Positions 47,294 through 58,576 of a stretch of 64,000 bases of DNA are shown here, one piece after another (the first letter of the stretch is position 1; every line of letters begins with the position of its first letter). Where the stretch lies: the NCBI GenBank assembly GCA_023078685.1, contig JALGAS010000006.1:1736001-1800000 (forward strand), written 5' to 3'. The position numbers and the translations under genes are program-made. The DNA comes from Neopestalotiopsis rosae. Its lineage: Eukaryota > Ascomycota > Sordariomycetes > Amphisphaeriales > Sporocadaceae. The notes under the pieces are model-generated. The model had not been told where the DNA came from. It made no database searches and saw nothing but the letters and a program-made list of their open reading frames with translations.

Positions 47294-48146
47294 TGGACCA
47301 CGCATTGGGATTTCTTATTATACCAACCTTTCCATTTTCTATAAATGAGCTCAAATTTGGGACCAGGTTTTCTTCTTTGGCCGCGCCGATGGGTAGTAAA
47401 GGCTATCATTTCATCTTCACTATCAGGAAGCTTCAGAGGAACTCGGGCAAATGATACGCGGGGCATTTTGTTCACACAAGATACGGCACAGTAACTAGCT
47501 TATTAGCTTCTTTTCTTCTTCTCGGGAGACTTCTATTTAGTCACCCACAGCTCTAGCAAATAAATGAATGCATTCAAGACATACCAAGAGCAACTAAGTG
47601 AGAGTACCCAAGGACGAGTACTGGATACTCGCCAATTTCGTGCTCCAGGCTATACGGCTATGTGATCACGTTTTAAGTAACGCGCGTGCTATTTCTGACT
47701 CTGCCAACAGAGCGACGTTTGTGATTTCAGTAGCCCACCCAGCACACCGCACAGCCGATGGGCCAGAAACTGTAGAGCTCTGATAGTGGCTGCGCGGATC
47801 ATCTTTGTTGCTATAGCACACGCGCCGCAGTGACAAACAGCAGCACATTGACCGTTACCCAGCCATGCGAAACTGTAGCCTGAACAAAGAAAGCCATATA
47901 GGTTCGAACAAACGACATCTTATCGCCTTCGGGCACTGGAAACTCGGTCAAGTGGCTGAGTGGTTGAAAATGAAACTCAAAGATCTCTTCAAACCAAATA
48001 TCAAAGTCTTGCATTCAATCCAAAGTGAAACCTTCTTCAAACCTCTTTTTTGCCTGTTTTTCTTGCTTCCAGGGACCTCGACCTCCTATAACAAAGGGAA
48101 TCTATTCCAAACCCGTCTGTGGGCAAAAAGACACAAGATACTGACC
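47294..48146. other. Convergent 3' intergenic region
   Basis: About 0.85 kb between the Kar5 and ABCC transporter stops, tail to tail. The open frames are short and without motifs. A TGGCTGAGTGG sequence near 47953 resembles a tRNA A box, but no matching B box or cloverleaf is present. Confidence 0.55.
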
Positions 48147-51100
48147 TCAATGCGATCCGTTCCACAGCTCCTTGAACCAAGCCCTCTCGTCTTCTTCGGC
48201 TTCCCCATTATCCTCACTACCCCGGCCTGCCTTTGCCTCCTTGGACAAGAGCTCGTCGGGCGCGCCAACCTCGACCACCTTGCCCTTGTTCAGCACAATG
48301 ATGACATCCGCATCGCGGATCGTGTCGAGTCTGTGCGCGATACTCAGAATTGTGTGATGGGAGAACTCCTCCCGAATGATACGCTGCATTAGCGCATCCG
48401 TCTTGGCGTCCACATTGCTCGTAGCCTCGTCGAGCACCAGAATGGTGGATCGGGACTTGAGCAGCAATGCCCGTCCCAGTCCAAAAAGCTGGAACTGGCC
48501 GTGCGAAAAGGGTGCCGACTTGAGCGGTACGTCCAGTGGGTCGGTCTCGTCTGTTTTCCTGGTTGGAGCAGCATCCGCTGCTCCATTTGCCCCTTCCGTG
48601 GCATTGCCATTGCTGGTACTATCATCTTCACCCCGGGACTTGATCACGTTCCAGAGCTGGACCTTTTCCAGAACGGCGATAATCTCCTCGTCAGTCGCGC
48701 GGCCCGACGGGTCAATGTTGAGGCGGATGCTGTCGTTGAGCACAAACGTCTCTTGAGGAATGGCAATGAGCCGGCTTCGGATCGTCTCCCTAGGTATGGT
48801 GGAGATGTCGAGACCATCGATGAAAATCGCTCCAGAATCGATCTCAATGAGACGAACCAGAGACAGAAGAAGAGTAGATTTGCCGCTTCCTGTTCGGCCG
48901 CAGATACCGACTTTCTGGCCGGGTGATATGCTTACCGAAATGCCCTTGAGAGCGATAGCTTCAGGGCTTTGGCTGATTGTTAGCTTTTGTTCAACGAGTG
49001 TATGCCTTCAAAGACTCACTTGTACGCAGCAGTGACTTCGCGAAACTCAATAGCCCCCTTCTGCGGCCACTCTTCAGTCGGCTCGAATTTCTCGGATTCC
49101 TGGTCCTCTGGAGTCAAGGTCTCCTCCAGCGTCTTGATACGAGCTATCGCACCCAGTGACGTCTCTAGTTGTGTCCATTGCTCCATGAGACGTACGATTG
49201 CGAGATTAAGCATCCTATTTGAAGGAAGATGTCAGCAATTAGAAGGGATTCTCATCTTCTTCCCCGTTCTGAGAACTTACATGACGACATTCAGAGAAAC
49301 ACCAATTTGACCACCAGTAGTGGTAGAACGCAACGCGACTGCGAGACATATCACCATTATGGCGATCGCGGCAACCAAAAAATCAAGGACAAGGATGAGC
49401 CATATCTGGATCATGGTCATGACATAGTGAGGCGTCTGAGAAATGTCTAGCTTCTCAAGGTTCTGAGCGATGGCTTCATCCTGCCATCCAAATGCTCGAA
49501 TAACGGAAATTCCCTCCAGCTACACAATTATCGTGATTAGTTCTCGTCATAGACTTCTACAGTATGGGTTTGAAGTTCTCAGAAATAGACGAACCGTTTC
49601 CAGGAAGTTTGCGTAGACAATTGCTCTTGATTCGATATCAAGAAATCGAAGCTGTCTGGATGTGTGGAGGTAGAACTTTTGAATGACATAGAGCACCAAG
49701 GCAAGTGGTGGAGCGCAGATAAGCGTGTAGGCCTGCATGATGAATAGCAGTATAAGCTGAGACGTAAGCCGAACCAGTTCTGTTGGTATGTTGTTAGCAA
49801 TGCGGGTTCCAGTGGGATTGGGATTGAATAGTCTACACTTACGCAGAACGACGACGAGCAGAGCAAATGGCAGGTTGCTGTCGACATATCCGATGTCTTG
49901 GGTAAAGCTATAGAGTAATTATCAGACAAGTGTAAGAGCAGAGGCAGACCATGGTACTTACCGATTGATGATGGTACCAGTCTCGGTACTGGAGAAATAA
50001 GAAAGCGGAGCCCTACAACTAAGTTAGTCATCATATTCGTAGCTGTAGCTTAGGTGTCAAACCTCATAATGGTCTTCAGTAGCTTGTAGTGAAGAACTAT
50101 ACCAGCGTTGGAGTTCAGGTATATGAAGTTGGATCTGTATCGCGTGTCAGCTAAGCCAGTTTGCCCATGAGAATACACCAGGAGGAACATACACTATCAC
50201 CCCAGAAATGAAGACCATCCCCACAATTGCTGAAAGACTGTACATGCCAATATAAAACCAAGTATTTTGCCCGTTGGACTCGGACCATGCTCTGAGAATA
50301 TATGGCGAGGCCGCCATTGTCACTCCGAAGGCAAGGTTGAACGCCATGAATAAAGCGACGGTTGAGATTCCAGCGCTCTTGAGGTAGTACCCTGAGTCAC
50401 ATAAGCAAACGGTCAAAGGAGTATACGCGCTGAGGAAGAGATTGTGACTTACAGTACACGGAAACATCACCGGTACGTCGGGTAAGATCCATCAGATCGG
50501 TACCGGAAGGCGGTGTGGTGCCGGGGACAGTCGTAGGTTTCTCAATAGCTGCGTCTTGGGCGGAGGAAGCGCTTGACTCTTTCACTTGCAGCTGACTCAC
50601 GTAACCTGTGGAGGATCGAAGCTGGGTCCAGGAGCCCTGCTCAGCGACCCTTGACTCTGCCAGGACGACAATATGATCGGCCAGAGGAAGGTGTTGAGCT
50701 GTTGACGCGTCAGTGGATGAAATATGATGCCTGCGAGGCTTTGTACTTACAGGCATGGGTAATCAGAACCACAGTTGTGCCCAGGTTTCGGAAGATGCCC
50801 TTCTTTCCAAGGAGCTGCTCAGCCACGTGGGTCTCAGTTTTTGCATCCAAAGCAGAGAGAACATCGTCAAGAATGATGATTCTTGGCCGTGCATATACAG
50901 CTCGTGCCATTGCCTGGATGGGTAAGATACCGTTAGTTACATCCTTCTTCATCAATCAATAGTTACACTTACCAGTCGCTGTCTTTGTCCTCCTGAAAGT
51001 GTGACTCCACGGCTACCGATTATCGTTTTATCACCCTCATTGAAGTTTTCGATATCTTCAACAAGGCCGCAAGCAAAGACCACAGTATTATACCATTCCT

Positions 51101-53578
51101 CGTCAATTTCAGAGTCCGCAACAGGCCCGCAAATAATAGTTTTGATGCTGGCGTTGACAAGCCAGGGCTTTTGTGCACAGTAGCCAATGCGCTTTGACGA
51201 GACAGTAATGGTGCCTTTCTCGGGTGGAACATCGCCAAGAATCGCCCTGGCCAGTGTCGTCTTGCCCGTACCTACAGCTCCACAGATCACGTTCAGAGAG
51301 CCGAGGAAAATGTCGACACTGATGTCCTCGAGACATGTCTTTGCAGTCGCCGCGGGCTTCAGACTAACGTTGTCAAAGCTGATGGCAATGTTGGGCGCCG
51401 AGGTATTCTCCGAGTCTGTCTCATTTGTGGTAGTCTGGCCATCCCGAGGTTCAATCAGGATTCTTTTATCGTCGCGAGACGGCTCTACTAGATAGTTTTG
51501 AATTCGCGCAAGAGTTCCCAGCATCGATCCAAACTGGGGGTATGCAGCCAAGAGGTGGTTGGCTGGGGATGCCACGAGACTGATAATTGCCACGGCGGTG
51601 AATGCCCGTGTTGGATCCAATGCGGCTTGACCTCGGAGTTTTGCATCTATGGCATAAAATACCAAGGTGAACACTGGACAGAACAAGGTGACGCCGTACG
51701 CTAAAAAAGAGCGAAAACTATGCGTTAGTCCAATCACGCAGAACGGAATCATGATTTCAAGGAGACGACTTACCCAGACAGTTGAAGGAGGCCAAGATCC
51801 AGCGAAACTCTGTGCCCCTAGCAACTTCCGTGACTCGTCCATCTTGGATTCTTGACATGACTGTTGTTGCCATTCCCATCATCTTGATGTTTTTAATGTA
51901 ATCAACCATGGAAGTGGTGACAGCGGTACGCTTCTGTTTTGCGCCCTGCCAAGCCATGACTTTACTTCCGATACTGGTGCCGAGGGCCTTGCTGACTTGT
52001 GACGATACTAAGAGACGAGCATGTTAGTGAATTTTGTGAGATGAAACAAATCCAGCCTCAATGTTGAGCTGTCAGATGGTGCTCCTTACGACCGACAATG
52101 ACCAAGGGGGTCAACGACCACCATCCAAGCTGGTTGCTTAGCATGTACATGCCAACAATGACTTCAACCAAGTTTCCAAATGCTTCCTGAAAGAGTCGTG
52201 CAGTCCAATCAACATTGTCGACATCGCTTCCCATATGAGTGACTGCAGCTGCGTCGTCATATACACCATCACGCATGGTAAGGCATTTGGCATGGATTAG
52301 TCCAACCAATAGACCTCGGGTCTTGACCTCGACACGGCCAGCGCCTTGCTGATAAATGTTGTTGGTGATCTAGAATAAGTGTTACTATATTGAAGAAAGG
52401 TTACGAGTCGAGAATAAGCACTACTCACAATTGTCCCCGAATAGATGATTATCGCAGCAAAAATGATCTGGGTGCCGGTCACGTCCTCGGTCCCCTCAGA
52501 CTGTGTGGCTGGTTGAGTAACATATCGAATGGTGACATTGATGAGAACTGGCTGAGCAAAGCGGAAAACAACCGAAAGCAGCCGGGGAATGGCAACGCCC
52601 AGCATGGTGGGACCCAGACATCTGATGAGTACCTTGAGCAGCGGCAGGGCGCTTTCGCTCCCGTGCTCCGGTTTTGCTGTTATGGTGTAAGCATTCTCAC
52701 TTCATTCAATTGGCTTTTGTTTGAGTATAATTCAAGACCCACCTGATTTCTCCCACACTTGTACCGCGGTTGCCCTCAAGCCTATAGACTTCATGTGCTC
52801 ATCGAGCTCTGGCAGATCCGCTACAGACAGGAGTTTCTTGTGACCCTTCCAAATTTGCCCATTCATCCAGAAGAGGAAAATGCGATTCAGGTCGGACACG
52901 GTCTCCTCCAAGGGTAAGATCTTGTAAGGCTCTCTGAGGTAGGAGCGTTTGTTCAAAGTTTCGAGGACAAGCAGGATCACTTTGAGCCCGCTCGAGGCAG
53001 TCAGCAGTGCAAGGATGCGCGTCTCTGCCTGGCGCTCATAGACAGTGGCCAGATTGATGCTGTCGCATATGATCGATGCCACCAGGTAAAAGGTGATCAA
53101 TGTTGATGGCTTGACTGATCGGCCATGTTCCAGAAAGGACAAGACGCATACTGCCAATGAAGCGACGAATATTACTACATTGGTGACAATGGTAGCTACA
53201 TTGGGACGCGGCGTAACGAGCAGACTAAGAACCAAAATGGCAAGCTGTATCGCCGCGATAGAGATTGCAAATACCTGCGCATGGTTCAGTAAATGATTTC
53301 TTTACCGAGACGGAATACGCATCACGAACGGCTTTGAGCAGGCCCCTCTTATTAGGCAATACTTTGAGGTCTGCTTTACGCAAGTAGAACCATCTGAATG
53401 GGAAGGCTACAAGCAGCAATGCTGATGGGACCAAGAGAAGCCATAACTGTGATTCGGTATATGTCGTGTCTGAGTTTTGAAAGGCTGTAATTGAATCGAA
53501 GTAAGACACGTTCTCTGGAAACCCCAGGCCCAGGTGGGAACCTTGATGAAGGCCTAGTACGGCCTGCGCGTAAGCCAT
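48147..53578 (-). CDS. ABCC-type (MRP-like) full ABC transporter
   Basis: Sixteen exons by my model: 53578-53330, 53274-52743, 52676-52429, 52369-52090, 52007-51774, 51700-50973, 50913-50751, 50698-50453, 50391-50193, 50134-50063, 50012-49962, 49907-49843, 49779-49595, 49519-49281, 49214-49020, 48966-48147. All phases close to 1501 aa. Layout: TMD0 and TMD1, NBD1 (Walker A GAVGTGKT, LSGGQRQR, Walker B IIILDDVLSALD), TMD2, NBD2 (Walker A GRTGSGKS, Walker B TILVLDEATSNVD, H-loop AHRL). NBD1 has Asp-Asp at the Walker B end instead of Asp-Glu, as in MRP-type proteins where only site 2 is fully active. NBD2's signature is FSHGQFQL, with SHGQ replacing SGGQ. Substrate is unknown; likely an exporter of anionic drugs, toxins or metabolites. 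No secondary-metabolite genes flank it. The first intron is uncertain (see findings). Confidence 0.9.
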
Positions 53579-54526
53579 TGTATATCGGGTACGCGGCGTC
53601 GGTGGTTGCCAATTCAATCTTGAAGCATCCCGACCAGCAAAACTTTGCGCAAATGTAAATTTCAAAGACTTTTGAAGGAAAGACGCGTGTTTATTCCTCA
53701 CAACAGTAGAGAAAAAAAGACGTGACCGAAGACCATGCACAAGATGTTCCCAAGAATCTCACCTGCGGCTACTCTTAAGGGGCCAAGGGTCAGTGAGGAA
53801 GCGGCACAGCAGCCAATGCGACTGCCCGACTAGGAAAGGGTCGGGAAGGACCCTGGCGTGTTTCGTCCTCAGGTAACAATCTTGGGTACGATTTCACCTA
53901 GTTTATTACTGACTTCTGCCTGCTCGCCTATTGGGGCCTTGCATTTCGGCGTTGACTCAAAAGTTCCCACCCCTAGGATACACAAGACGACCATTATGGT
54001 TTTCCATGGAGAGCCAGGGACTAAAATCCGTCGAATCAGAGTCCAGTACCGAGTCCTTTCCATCCGGGTATCAGTGCCTGTTGCGCACAGTGGGCGGCCG
54101 CCCATCCGAACAAAGGAACATTGGCGCTGCTTATGCTCGCACTTTGTAAGCCATCCCAATAATCTAATCTCTGTGGTCCGGAGATAACATTTAAGCAGCC
54201 GCTGACTATTTGATGGTGCATAGCGTATCATCCATCCTAGCACAAAGTGCTGTGCATGATCACCCACTAGCGTACAACTCAATACACTATAAGAGTGTTT
54301 ATTGGTATCGCATTCCGAATAGAGGCTGTAGATTTCACTGCACCAGATCATCAACATCAAATATCGCATCAAATTTGGAGTGTAAATACGAGTGGCTATT
54401 GTAGTGCCAAGCATTTCAATCTACACGGTAATTATCATTAACGTACTATGGTCATTACGTCCTCCAATTCAACCTTCTTCTCTTTCGTTGCGATCATAAA
54501 GACGAGACGTGTGTCCTTTCTCATGC
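53579..54526. other. Promoter region of the ABC transporter
   Basis: About 0.95 kb between the transporter start and the stop of the upstream seven-TM gene (same strand). In-frame codons upstream of 53578 lack an ATG. It has no supported gene; the open frame 53869-54414 has no motif. Confidence 0.5.
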
Positions 54527-55605
54527 CTACGCGTGCTGCCCCTTGGACCAGAGACCGCCAACCCTTCTGCGCCCGGCTACGTAGAGCAGCGCGAGCGCAA
54601 TGGTCACAAACCATATGGACAAGATGGGGTTGACGATCAAAGTGGCGTGTGAGTTAATGTACTCCCACTCGATATAGTAGATGATGGCAATCGCCATGTT
54701 CCACAGCGACGAGATCCAAAAGAAGATGCTGGCGATGAGAACGAGAACAGAAGTCTGGAAACAGAGAGAATCAGCAAGAGATCTCTTGAACGAGACTTGA
54801 CGGGCGAAAAGCAATTAGAGAGGCGCGTTGAAAGCCCAAACCCATCTATAACGTACCTGTCGTTGGCTTGTGTGCCTTCGGGCCTTGATGACCAACGCGA
54901 TAGCAAAGCCGAGCAGGGCCGTTGCTGCGACGCCGAGCAGGATACTGTACGTCGCCTGCACCTTGTACAGACGATACAGCGGCTCGACGTCGGGGTAAGA
55001 CAGGTCAGAGAAGTCCCGATAGTAGCGGAACAGGAGAGTGTAGAAGTGCTCCCAGAAGCCCAATATGACAAAGGTAAAGACAATCTCGACAAAGACGAAG
55101 AGGTACGCCACCCACTGCACGATGGTGCGCGCGCTCCGGCCCACGTCCCAGCAGTAGACGACGCCGAGGCCGACCTCGAGGGCGGCCAGCCAGGTGAGCG
55201 TCATGCCGATCTTGCCAAAGAAGTCGGCCCAGTCGGAGACTCTGTCCATGATCTCCTGCAGGCGGTACAGTTCGTCCCTTGTGTCGTAATACCAGTCATC
55301 GTCCATCCAGCGGTTAACGTACGCGGCGGCAACGGTTTGTAGAATGACAGCACTGGTAAAGGGAAAGAAGAAGCAGTCAGTCTCTCTGGGTCATTCCTTT
55401 TGGGGATACTTTCGGGGGAGCTCTTTGATCCAACTCACATCGACATCAACCCAAGTGCAATCTTCATCCATCGGAACCCACGTCTGGCCGTGTCCTTGCC
55501 TTGCGGCACGGTCCAGAGGCTGGATATGAAGAGTGGTGCGAGAATAATAAGAGGTATCGCTACCAAGACGGCGTATGCCACATAATACGACTTTTCGGGA
55601 GCCAT
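54527..55605 (-). CDS. Orphan integral membrane protein with about seven TM segments
   Basis: Three exons: 55605-55439, 55352-54857, 54754-54527 (introns GTGAGT...ACCAG and GTACGT...TTCCAG), giving 296 aa. Hydrophobic segments lie roughly at residues 10-30, 50-65, 97-117, 128-155, 185-205, 220-240 and 258-280. A conserved-looking loop after the second TM is MDDDWYYDTRDELYRLQEIMDRVSDWADFF. There is no signal peptide, and I recognise no family. It resembles fungal proteins of unknown function with a fungal-type seven-TM fold, but a GPCR or DUF assignment would be guesswork. It lies upstream of the ABCC gene on the same strand. The start is the first ATG before the first TM. Confidence 0.75.
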
Positions 55606-56422
55606 CTTAAAGTATGGTGTCTGTGCAGACTATAGCAATGTATCTGTTTATCTTCACAAAGATGTCGAGTATAGTTTTCCAGAGACTGCGGAGCAAATCT
55701 CATATATTTATAAGGATGTCTAGGTGAGGCTTGTCACAAAATGATCCCCACGCATAGGTGATGCCAGGATGCGTTGTACTTTTAGGGGAGGCTTAGATGC
55801 CTTGGCGCGTACCCATACCATCATATGATTGCTGACACAGCTAATGAGGGCTGTTTATTTTCGTGTCATTTTTCCAGGTTTTGGTTATATGCTGACACAT
55901 ACTGGACAGCGGTAATAATGCGGCACATGATTTCGTGGCGGAGTCCGACTATTTCAGGTTCTTATTTTTAAGGATAAATCCCTCTGGGGCCAGCTAAAAA
56001 GGATTGCCCAAGTTGCGAATGCCCACCTGCACTCGAGGTGGGCGTCGTTGAAGATTTTCAGCTCTTCAGGCCTGAGACGCTAGCAAGGGAAGCGAGGAGC
56101 CTGAACCTCCTGTGCCGCAAAATGCTCATTGCTTGTGCCGCTCAAGTACGAAAATCTGCAGGAGTCATTTGAGTGAACGCGCCAATAAGTTGCGGTATGA
56201 CTCAAGAATTCCTTCGTGTTGACATTTGAGGTCTGGGAGAATTTTTCGATGTGTCAATTTCCTTTGCGCCGCAAATCACATTGGGTTGATGAACATAGTT
56301 GGTATTGAATTAACGTTGATTTTTTTTTCCCCTTTGCAAAAAAAGACAAAACTCCAATGCAGCACGCCGAGTTCACGTGAATATGCCAGTAAAATAAAGA
56401 TAAAAATAAGTAGTCCGAGATA
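55606..56422. other. Intergenic region upstream of the seven-TM gene
   Basis: About 0.8 kb between the seven-TM gene start and the Stealth gene stop, both minus strand. It has no open frame with support. T-rich runs occur near 56320-56345. Confidence 0.5.
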
Positions 56423-58576
56423 TCATAGTTCGTCCCTTTCCCATTGACCCTTCTTGGGCCATAGCGTTTCGAAAATAGTCTTCATCACGTTCTGCACCCG
56501 CGTTACCTGCTCGGGACTCTCCGTCATGACGTCGTCGTTGAGGCACCACTGGCCGAAAATCTCTCCCTGCTTAATCGTTCTCTCGAGCAGCTCCATCTGA
56601 GCCTGCTCGGCGTCCTTGATCATGACAAACTTCATGGCGTCAATGTCGATAATGGTGTGCTGGTACTTCTTCAGCGCCTTGATGATGATCTCGCGGTGGT
56701 GCTTCTTGCTGGACTTGGGGGGCAGCAGGGGCTCGAGGCCGCGGGGCGTCGAGGCCAACAGGAACTTCATAATGCAGTCTCCGCAGTCGGGGCGCTGCTT
56801 GGAGATGCGCGAGAAGATGTTGGTGGTGGTAAAGTCGGGGTTTGGCGTCACCGTGTCCGAGGCGGGAGACCCAAACGAGTCGGCAAAGCACTCGTCGACG
56901 CTAAAGTCGGCGCACTTGATGGCACGAATGGTCTCGGGACCGTCTAGCGACGTCCACAGAATGTGAACATTGACCTTGGGTGGTTGCAGGCCGGCCTTTT
57001 GGAGTATGTTGGGAAGGTGATAGTACATGCGCTCGCGGTCTGCCGACTGCGGCGCAGGTCGGCCGTCCTGCTTGACGGACAATTGGCGCCAGCCCGGCTC
57101 AATGGCCTTGAGAATGTTCTCACGCTCCGACCAGTCGAGGTAGCCGTCCGAGTTTGTGTCGGATCTCGACATAATATATGACCACAATAGGGCTTCGCGG
57201 AAGCGCTCAATGGTGTAGTGGAAGTTCGCGTACCATGGGTAGATCTGGAAACGCGACTCGCCACGGAATCTTTCGCAGGCTCCGTTTCTCGAGGGCTCGG
57301 GGAACGATGCCATTGTCTCCTTCATGACGGAGCGTGAGACTGAGTGACCAAAGTGAGCCTGCACTCTTCTTGGCCGCTCGCCGAAGCGACGGTTCAAGAG
57401 ATATGACGTGTAGTGAGCAAAAGGCTTCTCGCCAAAGGTAGGACCTGAGCCACTGCCCAGCTTCTTGGCATTGACATTGTAGCTGTCAGTCTTGAAACCC
57501 ATGACGGAGCCAAAGAGCGGGGAATAGAAGTCCGAAGCAGCATGCTGCATGCCCAAGAACATATCGTCGGAAAGAGCGACGAGGCGGTCGGTGCTCGACT
57601 GGGTCTCGTGAAGCTGAGCCTCAATGGATAGAGAGTTGAAAGTGGGCAAACACTGTCGGCTTTGCTCGGCAAAGAATTGCTCCTGTCCGAGGACTTCCAC
57701 GAAATCTTTTGTAGAAGCATCGTCCTTTAACCAGGTTGGTCGCTGAGGAATCATGCCGTGGCCATCCTTACTGTACACGCCCTTCTTGTTGACCGAGTTG
57801 ACGAGGATTTGAATCTTGTTCAGAAAGGTCTTGGCGTACTTGTTAACACTCCGCATCGAATATCTGAGCTCGTCCCAGTCACGGTAACGGTTGATGCTGT
57901 GCTGCGCAATCCACTTGCCAGAAGCATCGTTCAGTGGCGATTGGAGTTCAAAGCTATGTCTGATCTTGTTGAAGGACTCCTCCGAGCCGTTGACCCAGTT
58001 GTACACAAAATCAATCTTGGGCTCGGCAAGCGGACCCTCCTTGTCGGCGTCGAATGTGGCCGACGAGAACCAATCATCCTCCCAGCCATCAAGTTCAACG
58101 TCACGGACTGCCTCCTCAAAAGAAATGCGAATAACATCAGGGATCGGGGTGATCAATGTTCTGCCTCCTGAGGTTGATTTGCTCTCCTTCTCTGCCGGCG
58201 CCACCAGAACACCGGCAGCCGCTTCCGGCGCCGTCTCTGGGGCTTCGGGTATCTCTGGAATCTCGCCATTGTCCACACCCTCTTCGGTAGCCGGTAGCGC
58301 GGCACCGCCTCCAACCCATTGTTGCGAGTAGCCGTTGCCCGCATTTCCCTTCCTCAAAGAGGGTAGTTTGTTATATGTATCATAAGACACGCTGGCGACA
58401 CTGCCCCACGTCCTGCTGAGTAGAAGCCATAGTATAGATATGGCAATGAAACCCCATAAAGCTTTTCTAACAGGACGCGAGGTCAGAGTGCGGGAAGGGA
58501 AAGACGAGCTCTCAATGGGCGACATCGGGATCTTCAGTCGTGGCAGCCGACCTGGCGACTGCATTGCGCCGAACAT
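56423..58576 (-). CDS. Stealth-family sugar-phosphate transferase with EF-hand
   Basis: Probable Golgi-type enzyme that transfers a hexose-1-phosphate or similar unit to glycans; the family includes human GNPTAB (GlcNAc-1-phosphotransferase), bacterial capsule enzymes and fungal Xpt1. It is intronless, 717 aa. TM at about 40-55 near the N-terminus suggests type II topology. Stealth motifs appear in order: CR1 IDFVYNWVNGS (188-198), CR2 RYRDWDELRYSMRSV (230-244) and LVALSDDMFLG (332-342), CR3 SYLLNRRFGERPRRVQAHFGH (391-411), and CR4 QWCLNDD (676-682). Between CR3 and CR4 is an EF-hand loop, DTNSDGYLDWSE (residues 473-484), as in GNPTAB. A low-complexity Glu/Pro region (about 98-135) forms a stem. 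The start is the first ATG, 58576. The acceptor and sugar are unknown. Confidence 0.9.
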   Translation of the reverse strand: MFGAMQSPGRLPRLKIPMSPIESSSFPSRTLTSRPVRKALWGFIAISILWLLLSRTWGSVASVSYDTYNKLPSLRKGNAGNGYSQQWVGGGAALPATEEGVDNGEIPEIPEAPETAPEAAAGVLVAPAEKESKSTSGGRTLITPIPDVIRISFEEAVRDVELDGWEDDWFSSATFDADKEGPLAEPKIDFVYNWVNGSEESFNKIRHSFELQSPLNDASGKWIAQHSINRYRDWDELRYSMRSVNKYAKTFLNKIQILVNSVNKKGVYSKDGHGMIPQRPTWLKDDASTKDFVEVLGQEQFFAEQSRQCLPTFNSLSIEAQLHETQSSTDRLVALSDDMFLGMQHAASDFYSPLFGSVMGFKTDSYNVNAKKLGSGSGPTFGEKPFAHYTSYLLNRRFGERPRRVQAHFGHSVSRSVMKETMASFPEPSRNGACERFRGESRFQIYPWYANFHYTIERFREALLWSYIMSRSDTNSDGYLDWSERENILKAIEPGWRQLSVKQDGRPAPQSADRERMYYHLPNILQKAGLQPPKVNVHILWTSLDGPETIRAIKCADFSVDECFADSFGSPASDTVTPNPDFTTTNIFSRISKQRPDCGDCIMKFLLASTPRGLEPLLPPKSSKKHHREIIIKALKKYQHTIIDIDAMKFVMIKDAEQAQMELLERTIKQGEIFGQWCLNDDVMTESPEQVTRVQNVMKTIFETLWPKKGQWERDEL

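Noticed and set aside
47940..48030. A tRNA-like A box (TGGCTGAGTGG)
   Set aside because: No matching B box, acceptor stem or anticodon loop can be drawn around it.
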